A stretch of 6,600 bases of DNA from an uncultured Bacteroidota bacterium (GCA_903881265.1 CAIRSV010000009.1:1-6600); one strand, 5' to 3'; positions 1 through 6,518 are shown, numbered from the stretch's first letter. Numbers and translations are program-made. The notes: generated from the letters alone by a model not told the origin.

Positions 1-1
1 A

Positions 2-1651
2 ATTCGTTGGGATGCCTACGGAAATAACGGCGGTACATTCAAACTTGAATATTCAGCAAATGCAGGTACCACTTGGAATACATTGGCTGCTAACATACCA
101 GGCAGTCAGCGTTATTACGATTGGACACCGCCAAACACACTGAATACAGGCCAGATGAAAATGCGTATCACACGAGGAGCTATTTCTGATGAAAGCGATA
201 CACTCTTTACTGTGTTTGATGTGCCTAAAAATCTGACAGTGGATACTGCCTGCGGAACCATCTTTCATTTAAAATGGGATGCAATCCCTTTTGCAACAAG
301 CTATATTATCTATAGTATGGGACCAAAATATATGACACAAATCGGCACGAGTACCACAAATTCATTCGTGATATCTGCCGGTGTAAATACAACAGATACT
401 TTTTACTACGCCGTAAGTGCTGTCAATAGTTTGAATGGCGCTAATGGATTACGTACTATTGCCTATCAGAAAAATCCAGGTGAAGTCAATTGTGCCGACA
501 ACGCATATAACTACCAAACCATTCTTCCATTTAAAGACGGATACACGTGCGCAACAACCGCACCAATGCCCGTTAAAGTAAAACTGATTAATCTTGGATT
601 ACGACCGATTGTAAACCTCCCAATTTACTATCAAGTCAATGCCAATCCGGTGGTTGCCGAATTCGTTCCAGGACCAATACCTGTAGGTGATACTGCTATC
701 TTTACATTCGCTACGCCAGTAAATATGTCTCTTCCAGGTGCGTATACCGTTACTACATGGACTAGCGTTTATACTGATATCGTGGTGATCAATGATACAT
801 CAGAAGCAACAGCAACTGTATCGATACCAACCGTATTGAATGCACCAACCGTTGAAGACTTTGAAGGACCAATATTCCCGCCGACAGGATGGAGAGTAAT
901 CGATGCCGATACGAGCATTAAATGGCAAAAAACACTTTGCCTTGTTGATCCTACCGGATTCAATACGCATACGGCCTATATGGACTTCTTTAACTATAAT
1001 AACACCAAACAGATCGATGATCTTGAAACAGCTCAATACGATTTAACAGGTGTTATTGCGGATACGGTGTTGATGACCTTCGATATATCAAATGCCTTCA
1101 GAGCAAGTGGTTCAGATTCATTACAACTTTTAGTATCAGATGATTGCGCTGTCAACTTCACACCAACCACGTATTATAAAGGTGGCATTCCATTAGCAAC
1201 AGCTGGCATGATGAACACTATTTTTTCCCCTACCCTAACGACGCAATGGCGCAACGACCGCTTAGATTTAACAAGCTATATCGGCAAGAAAATTTTCGTA
1301 CGTTTCAGAGCGACTAATATGCAAGGGAATAATTTGTTTATCGATAATATCAACCTGATGCTGAAGAATGCTTGGCCTTTAGGTACATCAAACTTAAATG
1401 ATGAATTGCTAACAGTCTATCCAAATCCTTCTGATGGGAACTATACGCTTGAGTTTAATGCCAGCGAAAGCAAAGAAATTCGATATACCATCTACAACAT
1501 TGCCGGACAACGAATTCGTCAAAATAGATTATCCATTTCAGCAGGTAAAACAAAAGCAGCCTTAAACATCAGCGGTATGGCTGGCGGTATGTATATGCTT
1601 GAATTGAATGACGGTAGCGCTACGAAAAAAATAAAATTGATTAAGTATTAA
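2..1651 (+). CDS. Partial secreted multi-domain protein with choice-of-anchor J-like domain and T9SS C-terminal sorting domain
   Basis: The reading frame is open from the left edge, so the N-terminus (signal peptide and any catalytic domain) lies outside; 549 residues are visible. From the edge: the end of a beta-rich domain (residues 1-60, with LEYSANAGTTW and YYDWTPPN typical of repeats in Bacteroidota exoproteins); a fibronectin-III-like domain (about 74-157); a CARDB/Ig-like domain (about 177-275); and a MAM/choice-of-anchor J-like jelly-roll (about 284-455, starting DFEGPIFPPTGW and ending GNNLFIDNINL). The last 85 residues (465-549) form a type A T9SS sorting domain with YPNPSDGNY, IYNIAGQRI, GGMYMLEL and a basic tail KKIKLIKY. 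By family knowledge such proteins cross the outer membrane through T9SS and lose this domain at the surface. The accessory domains suggest binding or adhesion. Similar tails occur on subtilisin-like (S8) and M43 metalloproteases, but no catalytic residues are visible here. An internal TTG at 83 is not the true start. Confidence 0.9.
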   Translation: MRWDAYGNNGGTFKLEYSANAGTTWNTLAANIPGSQRYYDWTPPNTLNTGQMKMRITRGAISDESDTLFTVFDVPKNLTVDTACGTIFHLKWDAIPFATSYIIYSMGPKYMTQIGTSTTNSFVISAGVNTTDTFYYAVSAVNSLNGANGLRTIAYQKNPGEVNCADNAYNYQTILPFKDGYTCATTAPMPVKVKLINLGLRPIVNLPIYYQVNANPVVAEFVPGPIPVGDTAIFTFATPVNMSLPGAYTVTTWTSVYTDIVVINDTSEATATVSIPTVLNAPTVEDFEGPIFPPTGWRVIDADTSIKWQKTLCLVDPTGFNTHTAYMDFFNYNNTKQIDDLETAQYDLTGVIADTVLMTFDISNAFRASGSDSLQLLVSDDCAVNFTPTTYYKGGIPLATAGMMNTIFSPTLTTQWRNDRLDLTSYIGKKIFVRFRATNMQGNNLFIDNINLMLKNAWPLGTSNLNDELLTVYPNPSDGNYTLEFNASESKEIRYTIYNIAGQRIRQNRLSISAGKTKAALNISGMAGGMYMLELNDGSATKKIKLIKY

Positions 1652-1675
1652 TCATACAATTTCTTACATACAACG

Positions 1676-1705
1676 AAGTGCCTCTCATTGAGGCATTTTG
1701 TTTTT
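1676..1705 (+). terminator. Intrinsic terminator after the T9SS cargo gene
   Basis: A 9-bp stem (1676-1684 with 1690-1698, core TGCCTC/GAGGCA, one G-T pair) closes a 5-nt loop. It is followed by a T-rich run interrupted by one G (1696-1705). It sits 24 bp after the stop codon of the secreted-protein gene, so it probably ends that transcript. Confidence 0.8.
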
Positions 1706-1729
1706 AATGAATGTCATAACAACTAGAAC

Positions 1730-1768
1730 CCTGATGATATCAGGTAACTTAAGCGAAGGAATGATATC
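1730..1768 (+). repeat. Hairpin and 8-bp direct repeat in the leader region of the YdjM-like gene
   Basis: CCTGAT (1730-1735) and ATCAGG (1739-1744) form a perfect 6-bp stem with a 3-nt loop. ATGATATC occurs at 1734-1741, inside the hairpin, and again at 1761-1768, 27 bp later. A purine-rich GGAGGAAAAG follows at 1769-1778. The stretch lies between a terminator and the next gene. I recognise no riboswitch class; it could be an operator, part of a leader, or chance. Confidence 0.3.
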
Positions 1769-1860
1769 GGAGGAAAAGCAGGTCGAGATAAAGTGAATTT
1801 TCTTTCGTCTATCTATCATTGTTCAAGCAGAACAGCGCACTCAATTACCTTGGTTTTCTG

Positions 1861-1868
1861 TAAGTTTG
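1861..1868 (+). promoter_or_regulatory. Candidate -7 promoter element (TAAGTTTG) for the YdjM-like gene
   Basis: TAAGTTTG matches the Bacteroidota -7 consensus TAnnTTTG exactly. It would start RNA about 1873-1876, roughly 22-25 nt before the TTG start at 1898. No good -33 TTTG is present at the usual distance, which lowers confidence. If real, a start codon at 1793 would lie upstream of the transcript. Confidence 0.4.
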
Positions 1869-1897
1869 CATTCGTTCAATTTATAAATCACATACGC

Positions 1898-2920
1898 TTG
1901 GATTCAGTTACCCATATTGTGTTAGGTGCCGCCATTGGCGAAGCCCTTCTAGGAAAAAAAATAGGTCGCAAAGCGGCCCTTATCGGGGCATTGGCAAAAA
2001 CCATTCCCGACTTTGATTTATTTTATACTGGTCTGAATGATCCCCGAATGTATGTGTGTTGTCATCGTGGTCATACACACTCATTAATCTGGGAATTTTT
2101 GTATGCCATTCCTTTGGCCTATCTGTTTTATCGTTTATTCAAGAAACAGGTAGCATGGCGTCAGTGGTTTATATTATTCATTGTGTGTCTTTGGGGACAC
2201 TCATTGCTCGATACCTGCACAGTGTATGGTACAAGATTATTGTTGCCATTGACTAATTATGCCTTTTCGTGGGATAATCTATCGATTGTCGATTTATTAT
2301 TCACTGCACCGATGCTGATGATGGTCATTGCAGGATTGTTGTATAAAAATGATAGCAAGCCACGAAGAATTTTGATACGAACATCCCTCGTGTATTGTTT
2401 CTGCTACCTTGGGTTTACAATGGTCAATAAGGCTGTTGCCAATCACATCGTCAAGAAATCATTAGAACAACAACATATTCAATACACCTCTTATTTCACG
2501 GCACCGACTATCCTCAACAATATCTTATGGTATGGTATGGCATCAACCGATAGTACCTTGAGCGTAGGGGAATTCACCTTGATGAAGAAGGACAAACCGA
2601 TGCATTGGCTGACCTTCCCGCGCAACACGGCCTTGCTGGATGCACATCCAGATACGAGTGATGTCAAATTACTGAAATGGTTTAGTCGTGGATATTCAAT
2701 TTGTCAGCAAGATGGAGACACCCTAAATGTCTATTGCGTAAAATTTGGCCGCACGAATATGACGCAAGATGATTTAGAAAAAACCTTCATCTTCCATTAC
2801 AAACTATACTTCGATAAGGGCAAATGGCAGATGGGCATGGAAGAACCTACGGATAAGAATGCCAATATGAAAGAAGGGTTCAAGGATTTAATGACCCGTA
2901 TTCAAGGCAAGGCCCATTAA
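1898..2920 (+). CDS. YdjM/DUF457-family integral membrane protein ('metal-dependent hydrolase')
   Basis: About 340 residues from TTG 1898. That start gives the N-terminus xDSVTHIVLGAAIGE, the usual beginning of this family (normally MDS.TH), and lies just after a TAnnTTTG site. The frame stays open back to a GTG at 1793, but those 35 extra residues resemble nothing in the family. Family marks: TH at 5-6, IPDFD at 36-40, CHRGHTHS at 55-62 (H56, H59, H61), and GHSLLD..T.YGT at about 100-112. These His/Asp residues on hydrophobic helices are the proposed metal ligands, and the hydrolase activity is a family label rather than shown. Likely membrane segments are 62-81, 87-105, 128-149 and 158-179. 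Residues 180-340 look soluble, with no domain I recognise. It is monocistronic, convergent with rho and separated from it by 6 bp. The substrate is unknown; relatives include the LexA-regulated YdjM of E. coli and YfhP of Bacillus. Confidence 0.85.
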   Translation: MDSVTHIVLGAAIGEALLGKKIGRKAALIGALAKTIPDFDLFYTGLNDPRMYVCCHRGHTHSLIWEFLYAIPLAYLFYRLFKKQVAWRQWFILFIVCLWGHSLLDTCTVYGTRLLLPLTNYAFSWDNLSIVDLLFTAPMLMMVIAGLLYKNDSKPRRILIRTSLVYCFCYLGFTMVNKAVANHIVKKSLEQQHIQYTSYFTAPTILNNILWYGMASTDSTLSVGEFTLMKKDKPMHWLTFPRNTALLDAHPDTSDVKLLKWFSRGYSICQQDGDTLNVYCVKFGRTNMTQDDLEKTFIFHYKLYFDKGKWQMGMEEPTDKNANMKEGFKDLMTRIQGKAH

Positions 2921-2926
2921 TACAAC

Positions 2927-4864
2927 CTACTTATTCATTGTAGCCAAAAACTCCTCATTACTTTTCGTCGAGCGCATTTGCATCAAAATAAAGTTCATTG
3001 TTTCTTCAGGATTCATATCACCGATATGCTTACGAAGAATATGCAGCTTGTTCATGACTTCTTTATCGTGCAATAAATCATCACGACGTGTAGAAGATGC
3101 CATAATATCAATAGCAGGGAAAATACGCTTGTTAGCCAATCGACGATCGAGTTGCAACTCCATATTACCTGTCCCTTTAAACTCTTCAAAGATCACCTCA
3201 TCCATCTTGCTTCCTGTATCAATGAGGGCTGTCGCAAGTATGGTCAATGAACCACCGAATTCAATTTTACGTGCCGCACCAAAAAACTGTTTAGGCTTTT
3301 GCATTGCGTTGGCTTCAACACCACCGCTCAATACTTTACCTGATGAAGGCGCTGTGGTATTGTGGGCGCGGGCAAGACGCGTGATACTATCTAACAGTAT
3401 GACCACATCGTGACCAACCTCCACCAATCGCTTCGCTTTTTGCAATGCAATCGTTGATACTTTTACGTGCTTTTCGGCAGGCTCATCAAAGGTCGATGAA
3501 ATGACTTCGGCTTTCACACTGCGTTCCATATCGGTTACTTCCTCAGGGCGTTCGTCCACGAGTACAATCATCAGATAACATTCAGGATGATTGGCGGCAA
3601 TGGCATTGGCCACTTCTTTCAGCAACATTGTTTTACCTGTCTTAGGCTGCGCCACAATCAAACCACGTTGTCCTTTTCCGATAGGTGAAAACAAATCCAT
3701 GATTCGCGTACTGAAATTATTTGCTGTAGTACAAAGATTTAATTTCTCAAACGGAAACAAGGGTGTTAAATAATCGAATGGTACACGATCGCGGATTTCG
3801 TCGGGCGACTTACCATTGATCGAAGTGACTTTGGTAAGGGCAAAATATTTTTCACCTTCTTTCGGTGGTCGCACACTACCGATAACGGTATCCCCTGTTT
3901 TCAATCCGAAGACCTTGACTTGTGAATGCGATACATACACATCATCAGGTGAACTTAAATAATTATAATCACTCGAACGAAGGAAACCATATCCGTCAGG
4001 CATCATTTCTAATACGCCTTCTGAATCAACTTGTCCGTCATATTCAAGATTGAATTTCGGTGTCTTTTTAAATTTAAAATCAGCCTCATTCAAGCTTGCC
4101 GACTGATCAGCGCCTTGCGTTTCGGCAGACTGATCACGTTGTCGTGGGTTATTATTTTTTTCTGGTGGAAAGAATGTTGTCTTAGGTGCATCCTTCTCTT
4201 GTGTCGGTTGTTGCGGACGCTGATGAGGAGGCTTAGGCCCTTGCTTCTGAGGCGCTGGCTTTGGTTTCGCATCAACAGGAGTGGCGTCTTCACTGGCTAT
4301 GACCGCAGGCTCTTCAGCTTTCAGCAATAAGGCTTTTGCTTCCTTCGCTGCTAATTCGGCCAAATGCTTTTCATTCATGCGGGCTATGATAGCCTCCACA
4401 TTACTGACCTTCTTTGGATCGACCGTTGGCTTCTCTTTGGCAACAGGTGCCTTCGGTGCGGCAACGTCTACATCTGTTTTTACGATGTCCTTCTTAGGAG
4501 CTCCTTTTTTAGGTTTGGCAGCCTTCTCCGACACAGGTTCTTTTACCGTTTTTGCGTCGGTACTTTTTGCTTCTACTGCAGGCTTTTCGATGATGGCTTC
4601 TGCAGGCGCAGACACTTTGGCGTCGGCCTTTTTAGCCGGTGCTTTCTTGGCTTTTGTTGGTTTGTCGGCAGCCTCTTCTTTCGCGGGTTTAGGTGCAGGA
4701 CCTTTCTTCATTTTTACCGAAGGAAGCACCGCCTGTGCATCAAGAATTTTATAAATAAGCGCTTGTTTATCTGTGCCTGCTGCGTCTTTAATGTCTAATT
4801 TTTTTGCAATATCAAGCAACTCAGGAACGATCATATCGTTCAATTGAAGAATGTCAAAATTCAT
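2927..4864 (-). CDS. rho: Transcription termination factor Rho with long low-complexity N-terminal insertion
   Basis: A 645-residue hexameric RNA-dependent ATPase/helicase that releases RNA polymerase; E. coli Rho has 419. Residues 1-45 are the Rho N-terminal SAP-like helical domain. Residues about 50-275 are a low-complexity insertion: Lys/Ala/Pro/Glu-rich to about 200, with a short helical-looking stretch at 153-183, then Pro/Gln-rich. About 280-350 is the cold-shock-like primary RNA-binding domain (EGVLEMMPDGYGFLRS). The ATPase core has Walker A QPKTGKT (406-412), DERPEEVTD with the catalytic Glu region (437-445), Walker B VVILLD (487-492), the Q-loop region GGVEANAMQKPKQFFGAARK (514-533), the R-loop region KGTGN (563-567) and an arginine-finger region DRRLANKR (573-580). 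All core motifs are intact. The ATG lies at 4862-4864. The leader holds a palindrome 14 nt upstream of the start, and Rho often autoregulates its own leader, so regulation there is plausible. Confidence 0.97.
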   Translation of the reverse strand: MNFDILQLNDMIVPELLDIAKKLDIKDAAGTDKQALIYKILDAQAVLPSVKMKKGPAPKPAKEEAADKPTKAKKAPAKKADAKVSAPAEAIIEKPAVEAKSTDAKTVKEPVSEKAAKPKKGAPKKDIVKTDVDVAAPKAPVAKEKPTVDPKKVSNVEAIIARMNEKHLAELAAKEAKALLLKAEEPAVIASEDATPVDAKPKPAPQKQGPKPPHQRPQQPTQEKDAPKTTFFPPEKNNNPRQRDQSAETQGADQSASLNEADFKFKKTPKFNLEYDGQVDSEGVLEMMPDGYGFLRSSDYNYLSSPDDVYVSHSQVKVFGLKTGDTVIGSVRPPKEGEKYFALTKVTSINGKSPDEIRDRVPFDYLTPLFPFEKLNLCTTANNFSTRIMDLFSPIGKGQRGLIVAQPKTGKTMLLKEVANAIAANHPECYLMIVLVDERPEEVTDMERSVKAEVISSTFDEPAEKHVKVSTIALQKAKRLVEVGHDVVILLDSITRLARAHNTTAPSSGKVLSGGVEANAMQKPKQFFGAARKIEFGGSLTILATALIDTGSKMDEVIFEEFKGTGNMELQLDRRLANKRIFPAIDIMASSTRRDDLLHDKEVMNKLHILRKHIGDMNPEETMNFILMQMRSTKSNEEFLATMNK

Positions 4865-4877
4865 ACGTAAGGGATAT

Positions 4878-4892
4878 TTCGTTAGTAACGAA
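4878..4892 (-). promoter_or_regulatory. Palindrome/hairpin beside the rho start codon
   Basis: TTCGTTA and TAACGAA form a perfect 7-bp inverted repeat around a single central G; as RNA, a 5-bp stem with a 5-nt loop is more likely. It lies 14-28 nt upstream of the rho ATG, within the ribosome landing zone. It could limit translation of rho or bind a protein. The symmetry is seen; the function is inferred. Confidence 0.4.
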
Positions 4893-4915
4893 CAATGTTT
4901 AAAATAAAGAGAGGA

Positions 4916-4923
4916 TAAGTTTG
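4916..4923 (+). promoter_or_regulatory. Possible plus-strand -7 element (TAAGTTTG) upstream of trmH
   Basis: This is an exact match to TAnnTTTG on the plus strand, identical to the site before the YdjM-like gene. It has no clear -33 TTTG. A transcript from here would have a leader of more than 300 nt before trmH and would be antisense to part of the rho leader. It may be chance. Confidence 0.2.
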
Positions 4924-5015
4924 TTGAAATAGAAAGAATCCCGTGATAATACTGACTTGTGCTTACTTATCTGAATAGCTTTCTGATGCAAGTTTACACC
5001 GCTTTTTTAGATTCA

Positions 5016-5023
5016 CAAAATTA
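5016..5023 (-). promoter_or_regulatory. Candidate -7 promoter element (TAATTTTG) for rho
   Basis: On the minus strand this reads TAATTTTG, an exact TAnnTTTG match. RNA would start near 5008-5011, giving rho a leader of about 145 nt, which fits an autoregulated gene. The nearest -33-like TTG (5038-5040 as CAA on plus) is only 14 bp away, shorter than usual, so support is partial. Confidence 0.4.
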
Positions 5024-5253
5024 ATTTTCGTTCGCCGCAATGTTGCTGTTGATTCGATTGTGGTGAATTACGATGTATCAACTACTCTTCAAACGAAGCG
5101 GCACATGCATCACATCAGATGATAGCATAAGTACAGTTGAAACCAAGCTCTTTAAATCCAGTGACGACATCGACGATAAAAAGTTGGCAAAGAAGATAGA
5201 GTCTGTAAAAAGTTTTCGACATTTGCGCGAACGTAAAAAAGCATCTTTGTCCA

Positions 5254-5868
5254 ATGAAATTGCAGAACCACTTAGGCACTCCGCTCACCGACGAACGTCA
5301 GTCAAGAATTGAGCACGTACTTAATCGTCGTCAAAACGATTTGACGGTTGTCTTAGAGAATGTGAATGACCCTCATAATATTGCGGCTGTATTGCGCACG
5401 TGCGATGCGGTTGGCATTATGGAAATTTTTGTACTCAATACCACGATCAATACCTATAAGCATTTTGATGACAGAAAAAGTTCGAGTGCCAATAAGTGGA
5501 TGATAGTGCATCAGTATACCGATGTGAACAGCTGTTTTGATCACGTAAAAAAACAATACGGCACAATTTATTCAACCTATTTAGATGAACATTCAAAAGA
5601 TTTATACGCACTCGATCTGACACAATCGGTGGCGTTGGTGTTTGGCAATGAGCGAAACGGCCTTTCGAAAGAAACACTCGCCTATTGTGATGGTAATTTT
5701 GTGATACCGCAATCGGGCATTATTCAATCACTGAATATTTCTGTCGCTTGCGCGGTCAGTTTGTATGAAGCCTATCGGCAAAAGAGCAGCAGCGGACATT
5801 ATGATCAACGAAAAGTAAATCAAGAACAGCAGGCGATGCTCTTCACGCATTGGGGTATTAAGCCGTAG
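5254..5868 (+). CDS. trmH: SpoU/TrmH-family tRNA (guanosine-2'-O)-methyltransferase
   Basis: A 204-residue SPOUT (trefoil-knot) methyltransferase; TrmH enzymes use S-adenosylmethionine to make Gm18 in the tRNA D-loop. Three family motifs are present. Motif 1 is ENVNDPHNIAAVLRTCDAVG (35-54), with N42 and the catalytic-type R48. Motif 2 is LVFGNERNGLS (128-138), with E133. Motif 3 is IPQSGIIQSLNISVACAVSL (151-170), the knot and cofactor loop. The N-terminal RIEHVLNRRQNDLTVVLE (18-35) resembles E. coli TrmH (RICEMLARRQPDLTVCME), which favours TrmH over TrmL or RlmB. It is shorter than E. coli TrmH (229 residues) and ends soon after the QQAMLF region, so the basic C-terminal tail is missing. ATG 5254 is the only ATG between the in-frame stop at 5206-5208 and motif 1 in this frame. 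It stands alone, divergent from rho; a lone SPOUT gene cannot be assigned to position 18 by sequence alone. Confidence 0.88.
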   Translation: MKLQNHLGTPLTDERQSRIEHVLNRRQNDLTVVLENVNDPHNIAAVLRTCDAVGIMEIFVLNTTINTYKHFDDRKSSSANKWMIVHQYTDVNSCFDHVKKQYGTIYSTYLDEHSKDLYALDLTQSVALVFGNERNGLSKETLAYCDGNFVIPQSGIIQSLNISVACAVSLYEAYRQKSSSGHYDQRKVNQEQQAMLFTHWGIKP

Positions 5869-6086
5869 ACAGTTTGAACGATTAGCTCCGACACAATTTT
5901 AGTGGATCTATACACGCTCTAGTTGTGGTGTTTGCGTGCTACTATCCATGTAAAGAACAATATATACGTACAATAGCAACTTGTTTGTTTCTCACAAGGC
6001 GAGATCTATTTTTCCTCTGAAAGACTTACTATCATTGCATGACAGAATCGCATGGTCGTGTATTTTCAAGAATAGTCAATTTACAT

Positions 6087-6116
6087 TTTGCAATTCCTTT
6101 TTTAATTTTATATTTG
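6087..6116 (+). promoter_or_regulatory. Promoter of tRNA-His (TTTG / TATATTTG)
   Basis: TTTG at 6087-6090 and TATATTTG at 6109-6116 are separated by 18 bp, matching the Bacteroidota -33/-7 pair TTTG and TAnnTTTG. The predicted start is near 6121-6124, a few bases before the mature tRNA 5' end at 6131. This is the best promoter in the window. Confidence 0.75.
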
Positions 6117-6130
6117 CACTCGATTCGTAT

Positions 6131-6208
6131 GGATGGTGTAGCTCAGTTGGTTAGAGCATCAGTTTGTGGTTCTGAGGGTCGTGGGTTCGAGACCCATCAC
6201 TATCCCCA
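6131..6208 (+). tRNA. tRNA-His (anticodon GTG)
   Basis: A full cloverleaf folds. The acceptor stem is 6132-6138 with 6198-6204 (one G-T pair), the D-arm GCTC/GAGC, the anticodon loop TTGTGGT at 6164-6170 with GTG at 6166-6168, and the T-arm GTGGG/CCCAT with loop TTCGAGA. The extra G at 6131 faces C73 at 6205, the G-1:C73 pair that is the identity mark of tRNA-His. CCA is encoded at 6206-6208. One oddity is T-T (U31 with U39) at the base of the anticodon stem (6163 with 6171). It has its own promoter and terminator, so it is a single-gene unit that reads CAU and CAC codons. Confidence 0.97.
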
Positions 6209-6212
6209 AAAC

Positions 6213-6241
6213 AAGGTTTACAGCAATGTAAGCCTTTTTTT
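6213..6241 (+). terminator. Intrinsic terminator of tRNA-His
   Basis: AAGGTTTACA (6213-6222) pairs with TGTAAGCCTT (6227-6236) over 10 bp with one G-T pair. The loop is GCAA (a GNRA tetraloop), and the T run extends to 6241. It begins 5 nt after the encoded CCA. It is a textbook Rho-independent terminator. Confidence 0.9.
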
Positions 6242-6294
6242 ATGCCCTAAAATCAAGCATTGTACGCAACAGCCCTCCCCTTTTTTTAGATGAT

Positions 6295-6345
6295 TGTTAC
6301 AGGAATGATACAGTAAAATGAATGATACAAAAATCTACTGTAACA
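6295..6345. repeat. Nested inverted and direct repeats after tRNA-His
   Basis: TGTTACAG (6295-6302) and CTGTAACA (6338-6345) are perfect 8-bp inverted repeats. Between them GAATGATACA occurs twice (6303-6312 and 6320-6329, 17-bp period). A second inverted pair, TACAGTA (6309-6315) and TACTGTA (6336-6342), uses part of the same right arm, so the two hairpins exclude each other. The role is unknown; a binding site or a remnant of an element end are both possible. Confidence 0.5.
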
Positions 6346-6416
6346 TGAAGATTACTTTTAGTCTAGAACACAATCCCAGCAAGAATTTAAAACAACAAAA
6401 ACCTGTGCTAACTCAC

Positions 6417-6470
6417 TCTTCGAAGGCTTTGCCTTCGCAAGCGTTATGTTCTTCGTAGGCTTTGCCTATA
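6417..6470. repeat. Tandem pair of REP-like hairpins with 33-bp period
   Basis: TCTTCG[A/T]AGGCTTTGCCT[T/A] occurs twice, starting at 6417 and 6450. Unit 1 folds as CGAAGGC-TTT-GCCTTCG (6421-6437, 7 bp). Unit 2 folds as TAGGC-TTT-GCCTA (6456-6468). The A-T pair 6423/6435 of unit 1 has become T-A at 6456/6468 in unit 2, a compensatory swap that keeps the stem. This favours selection on, or copying of, a hairpin. No T-run follows, so these are unlikely to be terminators. Confidence 0.65.
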
Positions 6471-6483
6471 ATATAAACCACCC

Positions 6484-6497
6484 CACTAGTCCTAGTG
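6484..6497. repeat. Short inverted repeat CACTAG/CTAGTG
   Basis: CACTAG (6484-6489) and CTAGTG (6492-6497) form a perfect 6-bp inverted repeat with a 2-nt centre. It lies between the REP-like pair and the next hairpin and could be a protein-binding palindrome or part of the same repeat cluster. Confidence 0.35.
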
Positions 6498-6518
6498 TAC
6501 TCTACGTATGTTTGCTGG

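Larger units (their letters stand above)
4865..5253. other. Divergent intergenic region between rho and trmH
   Basis: This 389-bp stretch has no gene I can support. It contains the rho leader (minus strand), a palindrome next to the rho start, a minus-strand TAnnTTTG site at 5016-5023 and a plus-strand one at 4916-4923. A 79-codon plus-strand frame from 5073 to 5312 runs 59 bp into trmH. Its first 57 codons are rich in Asp, Lys and Ser, but it has no recognisable domain or promoter, so I do not call it a gene. Confidence 0.6.

Noticed and set aside
769..1036. Minus-strand frames inside the secreted-protein gene
   Set aside because: They overlap the choice-of-anchor J-like domain coding sequence and show no domain of their own.
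1720..1792. Riboswitch (TPP or SAM type) before the YdjM-like gene
   Set aside because: None of the conserved core sequences of these classes could be found; only a short hairpin and a repeat are present.
3048..4798. Several plus-strand and minus-strand frames inside rho
   Set aside because: They are shadows of rho, which has intact family motifs throughout; the long Ala-rich or Phe/Arg-rich frames reflect the biased codons of the low-complexity insertion.
5222..5249. TTTG plus CATCTTTG as a trmH promoter
   Set aside because: The -7 site has a mismatch, spacing is 16 bp, and transcription would start at or past the ATG.
5980..6012. CTTGT/ACAAG hairpin followed by a T-rich stretch, as terminator for trmH
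   Set aside because: The stem is only 5 bp with a 9-nt loop, it lies about 110 bp after the stop, and the T-run is separated from the stem.
6039..6293. 84-codon plus-strand reading frame
   Set aside because: It runs through the tRNA-His promoter, the complete tRNA and its terminator; the tRNA explains the DNA.
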